The notes under the pieces: model-generated | What the model was told of the DNA's origin: nothing | The model's input: only the letters and a program-made list of their open reading frames with translations | The model's database searches: none | Program-made: the position numbers and the translations under genes | Shown: positions 1 through 7,413 of the stretch, in pieces | Layout of the letters: each line of letters starts with the position of its first letter | Numbering within the stretch: position 1 is the stretch's first letter | Assembly: GCA_034696485.1 (NCBI GenBank) | Contig: JAQIWT010001275.1 | Span: 1-11,557, forward strand | DNA: 11,557 nt | Direction of reading: 5' to 3' | Source: Isohypsibius dastychi | Lineage: Eukaryota; Tardigrada; Eutardigrada; Parachela; Isohypsibiidae

Positions 1-443
1 GCCCGGGCTACAATTCTTTCGAAGCTCCCGGATTTGGGCTTCTATTTCGGACTGGGCTTCAATTTCGGGGGGGGGGGGTTATTTCAAATAAAGGAGGAAA
101 TGAGGAACGCCCGATTTATTTTTTCGAGAATTGGCAAGATTTGAGGGCCGTAAATTCTGGAAATAAAAAAAAGCACCGCTTTAGACAGAAAGCAGTACTC
201 ATCCCTGGCCAACAACAGTAAACATAAACAGCATTGAAAGTCATTCGATCGTTCAAACCCGAACGTACGTTGCGTCTTGCCCCCCGTACTCAACGTACGT
301 ATTATTTTACAGGCATTTTATAATAGCCCATGGGCTTCTATTCCGGGGGGCTTCTATTTCAAAGGAACAGCCGGAAATGGGGCTTCTATTACGGACTGGG
401 CTTCTATTACGGGGGGGGGGCTTCTAATTCGGTCATTACGGTA
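1..443. repeat. Left copy of a TACCGTAAT-ended repeat element, truncated by the window edge
   Basis: The element is built from near-tandem units of about 18 bp, GGGCTTCTATTACGGACT and variants, seen around 36-78 and 329-430. The units are interspersed with G runs (67-78, 345-350, 411-420). It ends at 435-443 with ATTACGGTA, the reverse complement of the TACCGTAAT that opens the right copy at 11455. The first 32 bases (GCCCGGGCT..ATTCTTTCGAAGC..CCGGA) match 11477-11507 with few changes, so the copy probably begins a few tens of bases before the window. A central non-repeat part (about 85-325) holds two AACGTACGT boxes (262-270, 292-300) that form an 11-bp inverted repeat. The short open frames in it look incidental. 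A MITE-like or satellite-bearing non-autonomous element is the likely nature; the family is not identified. Confidence 0.75.
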
Positions 444-769
444 TCTCCTGAATCAAATAAATCGGGATGACTTACAAATTAGTTTGAGCACGGTTTTGTT
501 CCTGTTGTCTTAACTGATCAATACTGTATCGGACATGGTGAGAGTTGAATCAGGGGGAAACCTCTGAAATAGCATGCAATGCTTCAAGCAGACAGGATGT
601 AGTGGGCCGAGGCGAGGATGGAACTTGTTATTTCTTACCTCCGCTCACCGCCTTGCTCAAGTGCGGGAGAGGGGGACAGTATACTCATTGGGTGGCAGTT
701 TATAAATCTCATGTTTTCACTGGGTTACTCCAAAAGTAGGGCCACGGCTGTCCTGATGGGTTTTCAGGA
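444..769. other. No gene supported
   Basis: This is mixed-composition sequence directly outside the repeat element. An open plus frame starts at ATG 618 and runs to 863 (81 codons), and a second plus frame overlaps it. Neither has convincing splice sites or recognisable features, and the 3' part of the first one is made of hairpin sequence. Nothing here is called as a gene. Confidence 0.5.
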
Positions 770-773
770 AACC

Positions 774-862
774 TGTCCGGATTTTGTTGTAGAGCTTCGG
801 ATCCTCTACAAAATAAGTCGCTTCACCTCAGTGAGGTCAAATCGGAATAAAATCCGAAGATA
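774..862. other. Cluster of short inverted repeats (three possible hairpins)
   Basis: Three stem-loops can be read within 90 bp. TGTAGAG pairs with CTCTACA around a 9-base CTTCGGATC loop (about 788-811). ACCTCAGTGAGGT (826-838) is a perfect 13-base palindrome. CCGGATTTT near 778 pairs at longer range with AAAATCCG near 849. They overlap the 3' side of the minus-strand relic, so this could be an element end or chance. No function is assigned. Confidence 0.4.
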
Positions 863-879
863 ATTTTTTCTCTTAGGTG

Positions 880-2136
880 TATCTGAATGGTCACCCCCAG
901 TTTTACACGTGGTACAAGTAACGTGGTACAGCTTGGAAGCTTGATAGCGCAATGCATCTGCAACAAGCTCATCAAGAAAGGTTTTGATATCTCTGCTTAG
1001 CCCGGGCTGGATTATCAAGGGAAGTCATGTATAACACCGCTTGCACTTCCGAGTGCTGACATGGAGCTATTCTGAACTGGATACATTCACTGTCCCTCGT
1101 GTAATCTCTTGGATTATCACGCATGACGATGTCAAACGCCATCCATTCGCAAAGTGCCATCAGCCACCGACTACATTACTGATTTTCTGTCCATGAAGTT
1201 TTTCGAAATAGGCCAATATGATAGCAAGAATGGCCCGTGACACGAAATCTCTTGGAATCTGAATTGGACCACGATTTCCAGAGCGCTCATGAGTGTCACG
1301 ACGCAAAAAAACATCATGTCCATTTTTACCAATATCTCCCCCTTCCAGTTCTCGAGAAATTCAGTACCAAGAAAGTGAGTGCATTCACGCCTCTAGGGTG
1401 AATACCCACACCCTGGGAATTTGTGATGGTCAATTTATCAGGTGAATTATCGGGCAAATTTCACGGAGCTGGTTAAGAAGTGAAGAGCATTGATCCATCT
1501 CAATGGAGTTCTCCCCAACCTTGCTCATATCCTAATGAACAACTGCATTTCTCACCGGCGTAGGGGTAATCTGTCGGCAGAAGAGCGATCTTCCACTGTT
1601 GACCATACAGGCGTTGACTCAAGTATATGAAGACTTTGAGCATTTTCGTGTATTTTGGAACCGGCTGGTTTTCTTTTCCTTGTTTTGAATAACAGTCAGT
1701 TTTCTGTAGATGAAGGCGGAGACATTGAATACCAGGTCCTCCAACAAGCTTTGCATTCGAATCTTACGGTGGGCCATATGTGTGTCGCACAGCTATCATC
1801 TAAAAATACTCGCCTTTCTAGACTCGACGGAGGGTTATTCTTCGACATCGAGAAACGATAGCTTTTCAAACACTCAGATGCACATCCATAAAGCGATCTC
1901 CTTATAGCAGGCAAGTCCAGCTGGGCGATCTTTTTAAACTGATCCAATGATCTCGCCTCTTCAAATAGTTCATCTCTCTCAAATGTTTTTCCATTTTTCG
2001 GGAAGTAGGATTCCATCGTTTCTGTGCCTTTTTCAATGACGCGACGGACTGACACAAAAGTCATCATGCCGCAGTATCTGTCACAAATATCTGGGTCGAA
2101 GGTATAGATCGTCTTCAATGCTTCTATCGAATTCAT
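880..2136 (-). pseudogene. Broken protein-coding gene, unknown family, multiple frame changes
   Basis: The longest open piece runs from ATG 2136 to a TGA at 1696 (146 codons; contains DRYCGMMTF and DLPAIRRSLYG). The same frame reopens to about 1555. Protein-like reading then moves between frames: 1528-1433 (MSKVGENSIEMDQC), 1451-1360 (TNSQGVGIHPRG), 1360-1163 (GHDVFLRRDTHERSG, ending VVGG then TGA), 1160-975 (MALCEWMAFDIVMRD) and 1018 to about 890 (LSRDIKTFLDELV). Text quality is high inside each piece and drops at each switch, which suggests single-base indels rather than introns: the gaps are zero or negative and lack GT/AG pairs. The break near 1161 is healed conceptually by one base, and the one near 1003 lies in a CCCGGGC run. 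A possible donor, ACC|GTAAGA, lies near 1768. I recognise no domain. Alternatives are an intact gene with assembly indels, or a decayed transposon ORF. Confidence 0.6.
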
Positions 2137-2323
2137 TGCAAGTTTCGCATTAATCCAGTACGTATGTTAAATTGTTGAATGTGTCATTATTTACTCTGTT
2201 ACTTTATTCATCGTTCCGTGTAAGTAAGACTTCCCTATGGAAACGGTCACCACCTTACTAAACTGTGTCTTCCGAGATACTGCTCCATCCTAAAGCCATG
2301 ACTTCATTGAGATCATTCCACAG
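2137..2323. other. Spacer between two oppositely oriented coding relics
   Basis: The minus relic (ATG at 2136) and the plus relic (acceptor at 2322-2323) point away from each other across about 190 bp. The minus frame stays open a further 30 bases upstream of the ATG, with no AG acceptor, so the ATG is a credible start. No TATA box or other clear promoter element is visible. Confidence 0.4.
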
Positions 2324-2722
2324 GTACATCATTCCCCGGGTAGTGATCTACGGTTGATGGCTAGCCGAGCAAATGTGGACAAGGCGAAATTTGACGTGGA
2401 ACGTCAGTATCAACTCAAAAAGGCACGTCGGATAAGAAGAATAATGGGTGCTCAATCTCGCCGATTGATGGTCTAGCTTACATCGGAAACGGCCAAGATT
2501 CAGACGGTGGATATGAAAAAAGGATTATGGACAGGATCCCGCTTGTTAAGGGCGCCGATCATGTAATGCGGCAGAACACTATCGAAAACAAGCTGAACCC
2601 AATAATTGAAATTTTACATAAACGTTGTTTCCAACCCTTACTGGCTGCCGCCAAACCTCCACATCATGAAGTTCTTTCTTATCAAAGACTTTTGGATAGA
2701 GTTGACCAGTGGGTTACCTTGC
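2324..2722 (+). pseudogene. Coding relic with one frame break, unknown product
   Basis: A good acceptor (ATTGAGATCATTCCACAG, AG at 2322-2323) opens a frame that contains ATG 2357 and reads MASRANVDKAKFDVERQYQL, followed by an Arg/Lys-rich helix-like stretch, to a TAG at 2474. A second frame, open from about 2392, takes over around 2440-2460 and runs through SPIDGLAYIGNGQDSDGGY, then ATG 2527, to about 2722 (LLDRVDQWVTLRP). The two frames overlap with no room for an intron, so a single-base indel around 2440-2455 (next to an AATAATGGG stretch) is the simplest reading. After about 2725 the sequence turns into low-complexity TCCGATTTT repeats and is no longer protein-like. No family is recognised. 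Confidence 0.55.
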
Positions 2723-3345
2723 GACCAAATCGGAGCTCCGATTTTCAGATGTTCCGAATAAATTTATTTCTGTCCGATTTTTTTCATTTTGTTTGGAATT
2801 CCGAGTCATGTGTTCAGAATTTGTTATGAACTGATTTTTCTGAATTCTGACTTCTGAGTTTCGCGTTGAAGCGCCAGCCGGTATTTGAATAGCTTTTTCT
2901 ATATAACAGTTCGGTGAACTGAACTCACCCTCACTTCCCATTTCTGTCGGATTTCAACCGGGATAAATAAACACGAGGTTAAATTGCTCGTCAGAACGGA
3001 AATCTTCAAAGTCCAGCCCCTTCCCCTTCTGTCACATTCAGTTCAGTTTTCGACCATTAACTCAGATGATGACAGTTTTTCAGTTCACTAAACTGCTACA
3101 GTGAATTTTGTAGAACACTCGCCGAACAATCGCGCTTTCTCAAAGGTACTGCAGTTCGACAAGTGGGCGGTGGCAACTGTCCAACTTATTTGCCGGCAAA
3201 AACACTGAGCCGTCAAATTAATTTATTTTTATTAATTTATTATCAAATTGATTTACTCAGAACTTGATTTTCTCAGCTTGAAATCGCTTCAGTTTGACCG
3301 AAATTCACAGAATGACGTGTATCTTCAAATCTAACCTACCATGCA
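2723..3345. other. AT-rich non-coding stretch with degenerate TCCGA repeats
   Basis: TCCGA motifs recur at 2736, 2753, 2773 and 2800, and CTGAATTCTGACTTCTGAGT follows near 2839. This loosely resembles the CTCCGAA array at 11166-11293. Around 3215-3250 there is an AT-rich run (ATTAATTTATTTTTATTAA). I see no coding signal or RNA gene on either strand. Confidence 0.5.
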
Positions 3346-3348
3346 AAG

Positions 3349-3637
3349 ATGGAAGCCATGAAATCGAAAAATATTGAGAAAACTCTCGATTCAACTATTT
3401 TGTCGGTTCCAAATGAAACCCAGAATAGATTCGGGCACAAGACGGCTTCATCCGCGTCGGAATCTCAACTCAGTCAGATACACAAAATAATATTCTATCT
3501 TCTTCACTTGAAAAACTGAATGCCGTCCAAATGACGACCTGTATATGGTGCGGAAAAGGTAAAATCGCAGACTTAAAGAGAGTTTACAAGGTGGTTTTGC
3601 CGTCTAGAACCAGCTTGACTATCCTGCGCCAAAGTTG
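3349..3637 (+). pseudogene. Broken plus-strand paralogue of the minus exon at 3680-4057
   Basis: ATG 3349 opens 56 codons (contains KSKNIEKTLDSTILSVPNET) ending at TGA 3517. A second frame, readable from about 3441 (DGFIRVGISTQSDTQNN), continues through CIWCGKGK to a TGA at 3635. The switch falls at 3438-3441 (CACAAGACGG), where one base would join the frames. Both halves align with the minus-strand exon: KSK..EK....ST, a spaced N.F, then GFIR..I.T..D, so the two are diverged copies of one coding segment. A good donor (GGAAAAG|GTAAAA, GT at 3559) suggests the ancestral exon ended at 3558. Function is unknown. Confidence 0.55.
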
Positions 3638-3844
3638 ATTCCTGGTTCAGATTCTGATTCATGCACATAGTTGAATTTTTTACCCGTTTACACATCGAAT
3701 CGCTCCAGATTGACAAGAATCGTCTGTCCGTGTTGGAATTGCGAGGCGGATAAAGCCGTTCTCGTTCATGAAGCTATTCTTGGTCACGATTACAACGGGG
3801 AAATCAGTTGATGCACTATGTTTCTCGAACCATTTGCTTTTCTC
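3357..3844. repeat. Diverged inverted duplication (3357-3478 versus 3722-3844)
   Basis: The arms are about 122 bp each, separated by about 243 bp. The best-matching block is ACGGCTTCATCCGCGTCGGA on plus against ACGGCTTTATCCGCCTCGCA on minus; by eye about 65-75% of positions agree along the arms. The similarity follows codon structure and protein sequence, so this is an old duplication of a coding segment and not a recent palindrome. Confidence 0.6.
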
Positions 3845-4057
3845 GGATTCAGTGGTGGATTTGCGAGGGGGGGGGGGGGGGGGGTTCTCCACGATATCCA
3901 TGGACTCACCCCACATGAGACGACTTCCCCCATGTTTTCCCGCTTCGCTAATGGAAGCAGGGCGGAGCTCCCCCACCCCACTCACATAACTTTTGTCATA
4001 TCCACCACTGCTCGGATTCAATCTTCTAGTGGTTGATTGAACAGCGTTCCCAGATGT
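3680..4057 (-). CDS. Terminal exon of an unknown gene (125 codons, Pro6 tract)
   Basis: The exon opens after a good acceptor (TTTTTGCATAACGCCAG, AG at 4059-4058) directly in frame with ACATCTGGG and runs 125 codons to TAA 3682-3680. There is no ATG near its start, so upstream exons are needed. In order it has a Ser/Gly-rich N-terminal part (NPSSGGYDKSYVSG), a six-proline run encoded by the C18 tract (G18 on plus, 3867-3884), a charged stretch (STTESEKSKWFEKH) and a C-terminal part ending NENGFIRLAIPTRTDD then GAIRCVNG. No signal peptide or membrane segment is seen. The last third is homologous to the plus relic at 3349-3637. A donor (ACGG|GTAAAA) overlaps the stop, so it might instead be an internal exon. 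The family is unknown. Confidence 0.5.
   Translation of the reverse strand, partial: TSGNAVQSTTRRLNPSSGGYDKSYVSGVGELRPASISEAGKHGGSRLMWGESMDIVENPPPPPPRKSTTESEKSKWFEKHSASTDFPVVIVTKNSFMNENGFIRLAIPTRTDDSCQSGAIRCVNG
3867..3884. repeat. G18 homopolymer
   Basis: Eighteen consecutive Gs lie inside the minus-strand exon 3680-4057, where they encode proline. The length is a multiple of three, so the frame is preserved; any other length would move translation into an alternative frame that is also open for some distance. Runs this long mutate easily and are often miscounted by sequencers. Confidence 0.95.
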
Positions 4058-4208
4058 CTGGCGTTATGCAAAAATTTGTGAAACTGGTTTCGAAAATTCT
4101 GAATTTGCGATTATAAATTCAGAAAAGCAAGTCCTAATAGTTTAAGAATACAGACTGGCCAACCCATCGCTCAATTCTGACTGATGCCTGGATCGACCAA
4201 CTGGATGG

Positions 4209-4220
4209 CACGTGACGTCA
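4209..4220. promoter_or_regulatory. Overlapping E-box and CRE palindromes
   Basis: CACGTG (4209-4214) overlaps TGACGTCA (4213-4220), giving CACGTGACGTCA. Both are perfect palindromes, known as bHLH and CREB/ATF binding cores respectively. The site sits about 150 bp upstream of the minus exon that starts at 4057, and no transcription start is identifiable. Confidence 0.35.
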
Positions 4221-4520
4221 CACGACCGCCCCGTCAAGACCTCGAACCGCAGTACCTTTCGCAATGCACGATACGCTGGTCAGGTCTTTGACCCTGGTTT
4301 GCATCACTACGGTGAGACACACTCAAGCGACACAGTTTCGGGCAATAATGTTTTTCAAATATCTAAACTCGGTCTTTTTGTTTACTGCAGTACATCGGAA
4401 CAACTCATACGGATAACACAGGTTTATGCGCCTAGCAAGCTTTACAGTATCTTGAAATCCATCGAAACATTCGGTCGTCCACGATTTAATGAAGCAGGTT
4501 CTGACCAAACCGCCATTCCT

Positions 4521-4888
4521 TAGAAATCGGGTCCATACGTTATCACGATTGGGTCTAGCTCTGGTATGTCGAGAAGGAAGAAACAGTGTCCGAAATGAAC
4601 AGTCTCTCTGCAAAGAACAGCGCAATCATATTGCCATAAGAATACGAAGCTATTCAGCTTCTCTTGTCATTACAGGTAACAAGATTGGGAAGGGTGCGTT
4701 ATGTTTTCGGCACACTGATTCCCATATCCACGTCACGCTCGGGCAGACGGGTATACAGAGGTTCTATCTGCTCCGCACTGTACTCGTATTACTTAATACA
4801 GAAAATACTTATCGAGTTCGTGTTTCTCCATTGGTTCAGTGTCTCTGGACTGGATGGGGAAGCTTAACCAAGGTTCGTCATGCAAGCG
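4521..4888 (-). pseudogene. Broken minus-strand coding stretch, unknown product
   Basis: An acceptor with a long pyrimidine tract (TTTTTCAAAAAGTCATTCTCAG, AG at 4890-4889) opens RLHDEPWLSFPIQSRDTEPM and runs 31 codons to a TAA at 4795-4793. The adjoining +1 frame continues at once with YEYSAEQIEPLYTRLPERDV to a TAA near 4702. A third piece follows a good acceptor (GCTGTTCTTTGCAG, near 4609): GHCFFLLDIPELDPIVITYG to a TAA near 4521. The pieces read as ordinary acidic, soluble protein. A competing plus-strand frame (4489-4959, 156 codons) and a plus acceptor at 4674-4675 exist, but that translation is rich in Cys, His and Leu and less protein-like. These could be the 5' parts of the gene ending at 3680, but this is not demonstrated. 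Confidence 0.4.
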
Positions 4889-4959
4889 CTGAGAATGACT
4901 TTTTGAAAAAGAACAGGAAAAACTCTCTCAGGAAGGTGAAAGAAAACAGCCGTTCCTGA

Positions 4960-5246
4960 AAGAGTGTCATGGGTCGTCAACTTTTGCGGAATCACCGCCG
5001 CCCCTCGCCGCAATATGGTTAGGTTTGCTTGACTTGGCTTGTTTTACTTTTGGCGTTGCGAAGAATACATAACGGCGAGACACAAGCCACAAGATAAGAC
5101 AGATCCATTGTGTTTTTTAAAATTTACTCAGATTATCCTGGACTGACTCAGGACCCAGTTGTGCCTTCTTGCTACCCTTTTTTAAAAGGTTCGGGAGGGG
5201 GGGGGGAGGGAACATGAAATAAGCAATATCTTCCCTTATGCTTCAG
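4960..5246. other. Non-coding, with a short G10 tract
   Basis: No supported coding frame. The stretch holds CCCTTTTTTAAAAGG followed by GGGAGGGGGGGGGGAGGG (5193-5210). The right end is pyrimidine-rich and forms the acceptor of the next feature. Confidence 0.45.
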
Positions 5247-5372
5247 GGCAATCGCAGCGGAATGAACTGGATCGAACTGGACACCATCTTTCTGGATTTG
5301 GTGGAAAAGGTTCTGGAAAGAAACTGGATTTTAAAATTCAATCGAACGAAGTTTCATTTCAGAGATGAATAG
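5247..5372 (+). CDS. Candidate terminal exon (41 codons), unknown product
   Basis: A strong acceptor (TATCTTCCCTTATGCTTCAG, AG at 5245-5246) opens GNRSGMNWIELDTIFLDLVE and continues with a basic, aromatic tail (RNWILKFNRTKF) to TAG 5370-5372. The only in-frame ATG is at 5262. The middle reads as an amphipathic helix. No upstream plus exon can be assigned firmly; one possibility is the frame following the plus acceptor at 4674-4675. Short length is the main doubt. Confidence 0.4.
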   Translation, partial: GNRSGMNWIELDTIFLDLVEKVLERNWILKFNRTKFHFRDE

Positions 5373-5985
5373 AATTTCTATGAATTCAAGTGCAAAATAT
5401 TCATGAAGTTTTTATCGACTAGCAACCGGTTAGCAGCTATTCATTAGATACGGGACTTCAGGTAGTTTTCTGGCAAAAAAGTATTCGGTTACGCAGCTCA
5501 CGATAGAAATGAAAAGTCATAATTGATTCTCCGGAAGCATGATGAAACGTATCAAATTCTAAAATGGAATCTCTTGAGTTCTGGAAACTGAGAAGCTTCC
5601 GATAGATCTAAGTGGTACGAGTGGATTGCATATTCAATTGTTTATATCATTTGAACAGTGGGGAGCAGAGCAGCGAGTCAGCTGTTACACTGCATTACCA
5701 GATGGGATCGGATTAGTCCCAGCCTTCGAATGTTATATCATAATTCATAACTCGATCCTGAGTGATCTGAAGATGATATATTCGAAAACTGCTTTTACAT
5801 TTTGGTTTGTCAAATTTTGGTCGTTGACGACCTGTGGAATTCCAGTATCAAATTGGTTTTGTGAGTTCCTGGGTTTTGTGAGTTCCGAGTTCTTCCTTGT
5901 GATCCTATAAATTCTTGATTGGATATTTTTCGACCATCTTCAAACGGCTGTCTCATGCAAAGAACAATTCTTCAGAACAACGTGT
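5373..5985. other. No gene supported; short tandem duplication inside
   Basis: An open plus frame starts at ATG 5626 (94 codons), but its translation is dominated by Phe, Trp, Ile and Ser and has no splice context or recognisable motif, so it is not called. GGTTTTGTGAGTTCC occurs twice (5855-5869 and 5872-5886). Confidence 0.45.
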
Positions 5986-6000
5986 TGAGTTCAACGTTTT

Positions 6001-6174
6001 TGTTTCAATGACCGTAAGCACAAAAAGTCAATACTTGTGACATTTTTGAACCACTGGTCATACCTGGCATGGAAGACTGGGCTGCTGTTTTTCTGGGGGT
6101 TGGCTGAGCTGTATCAAGCCAACAGAACAACTATCAAGTGGCTGGATACATCACCTCCTACGGCGGCGCAATGA
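6001..6174 (+). CDS. Weak candidate exon (about 57 codons)
   Basis: This plus frame is open from about 5987, with no ATG near its start, and ends at TGA 6172-6174. It reads NDRKHKKSILVTFLNHWSYL, then an aromatic/hydrophobic stretch (TGLLFFWGLAELYQ) that could be one membrane-spanning segment, then TIKWLDTSPPTAAQ. No good acceptor is seen at the left. The opposite strand also carries short open pieces. It lies 110 bp beyond the donor of the minus gene, inside what should be that gene's intron. Confidence 0.2.
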   Translation, partial: CFNDRKHKKSILVTFLNHWSYLAWKTGLLFFWGLAELYQANRTTIKWLDTSPPTAAQ

Positions 6175-6287
6175 CACAAAGTAGCCAGTGCTGCGATATT
6201 TCGTACAGTATACGTTTACCTAAACAACTCCCAGTAAAACTAAGCCCCACCCCATCTGCCTGTCACGATTTTACACTGTATGCTTAC

Positions 6288-7172
6288 CTCTTGCAAAAAG
6301 TGATAGGATAAGGTGTGGACATTCCTAGGAAGTTGAAAGATGGTGGCTTAATTTGTCCACTTCGCTCCGCGGCACTTTGATTTTCTTCGTTGATCCGGTC
6401 CCACCATTTTTCATAGTCATTGAAATTCTCAGACTCTTTTCTTTTCTCTCGAATTGCCGCCCACTGGCGATAACATGTCGCCCAGGTACGATTATTTTTT
6501 TGGAACAGCCAGATCTCTCGGCCGACATTCTCAAGTGATGCCTCAATTGGTTTATCAGTCCTGTTCTTCCGTTGATCCTTTTCATAATTCTGAGAAGCCC
6601 TTAATAATATTGCCTTCTCTTGACGGTATCCATCATCAAATACGGGAGTCTCCAACACATCTCCCTCTTGCGACTTGCATATGGAGATCAGTACTTCGTA
6701 TATTTGGTTTGCTTTATATATCCTGAAGCCACTATTTTTGTCAGCCTTGAGATTACTCGAAAATTGTTTATACTCTCTTGGACCAATGATGACTTGACTC
6801 AGATATTTCGGCGTCGCACCTCTGTTCTTTGAATCCCACTTCAGTAGCTCGTGCCTTCTTGCTTTCTTGTTTTCAAGAACATTTATGGCACCACCAACGG
6901 ATATTTGACTTAAAATGTCATACAGCTCTTTTTTAGCCACATCGATCATTTCACTTTTTTCCGCATTCAAGGAAATGCAAAAAGAATTCCTGGGTGACCT
7001 ACAAAGGAGAGATTTCAGTATTAATTCAATTATGGAATACTGCTGGTTACAAAAAAGAATCAGCACATTTTATTCGAGTTTTTTATCGATTTCCTGTACC
7101 TTGCACAACCTGATTATGCAGCAGCGCATTTTGATCACGGCACCAGTTGTGCGAACTATACTCACTCGCCAT
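6288..7172 (-). CDS. First two exons of an unknown gene (best-supported gene in the window)
   Basis: Exon 1 (7172-7110) starts AAACAAATGG and encodes MASEYSSHNWCRDQNALLHN plus Q, ending at CAG|GTTGTG. A 111-bp intron follows, with a branch-point-like TTAATACTGA and the acceptor CTCTCCTTTGTAG. Exon 2 (6998-6288, 711 nt) ends at a near-consensus donor AG|GTAAGC, so the gene continues leftward outside any exon I can identify. Exon 2 is open for 237 codons: near its start EMIDVAKKELYDILSQISVG, a middle with SQVIIGPREYKQF, and a Lys/Glu/Arg-rich second half (REKRKESENFNDYEKWWDRI) suggesting helices. It looks soluble: no signal peptide or membrane segment. Splicing at phase 0 enters a different frame for 16 codons, and one base fewer in the A6 run at about 6954-6959 would restore the long frame. 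Otherwise translation may begin at ATG 6949. I recognise no family. Confidence 0.65.
6999..7109 (-). other. 111-bp spliceosomal intron
   Basis: On the minus strand it begins GTTGTGCAAG and ends TCTCTCCTTTGTAG, with a TACTGA branch-point candidate about 20 bases before the acceptor. A second possible donor (CAAG|GTACAG) lies 9 bases inside. Confidence 0.6.
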
Positions 7173-7308
7173 TTGTTTTCAGGGGTTTTTCAAAAATGAT
7201 CGGTATTCTGGCCGTTCGCAAATACGGATAAATTCGCAAATTCGTAGTCCGGACTCTGCACTTGGGACCAGCATATAAAACTTTTTGAAAATTGGTCTTT
7301 CCAAATAT

Positions 7309-7338
7309 GGAACGGAACGGAACGAAACGGGACAGAAC
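7309..7338. repeat. Short GGAAC tandem repeat
   Basis: Six 5-bp units (GGAAC three times, then GAAAC, GGGAC, AGAAC) lie 137 bp upstream of the minus-gene ATG. The overlapping open frames on the minus strand (7162-7414) are a by-product of this repeat and of nearby TTCGCAAAT repeats. Confidence 0.7.
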
Positions 7339-7413
7339 TCGACGGAGTGGATGAACATCTGATCTTGCACCAACTGTAGGAAACCGACTTGAATATGATT
7401 TCAAGGGGATCCA

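Noticed and set aside
3768-4036. Plus-strand open frames through the G18 tract
   Set aside because: They are Gly/Ser/Thr-rich shadows of the minus exon, and the poly-Gly comes from the homopolymer.
4489-4959. 156-codon plus-strand open frame
   Set aside because: It overlaps better minus-strand reading, is unusually rich in Cys, His, Leu and Arg, has no recognised motif, and runs straight through the plus acceptor at 4674-4675. Kept only as an alternative.
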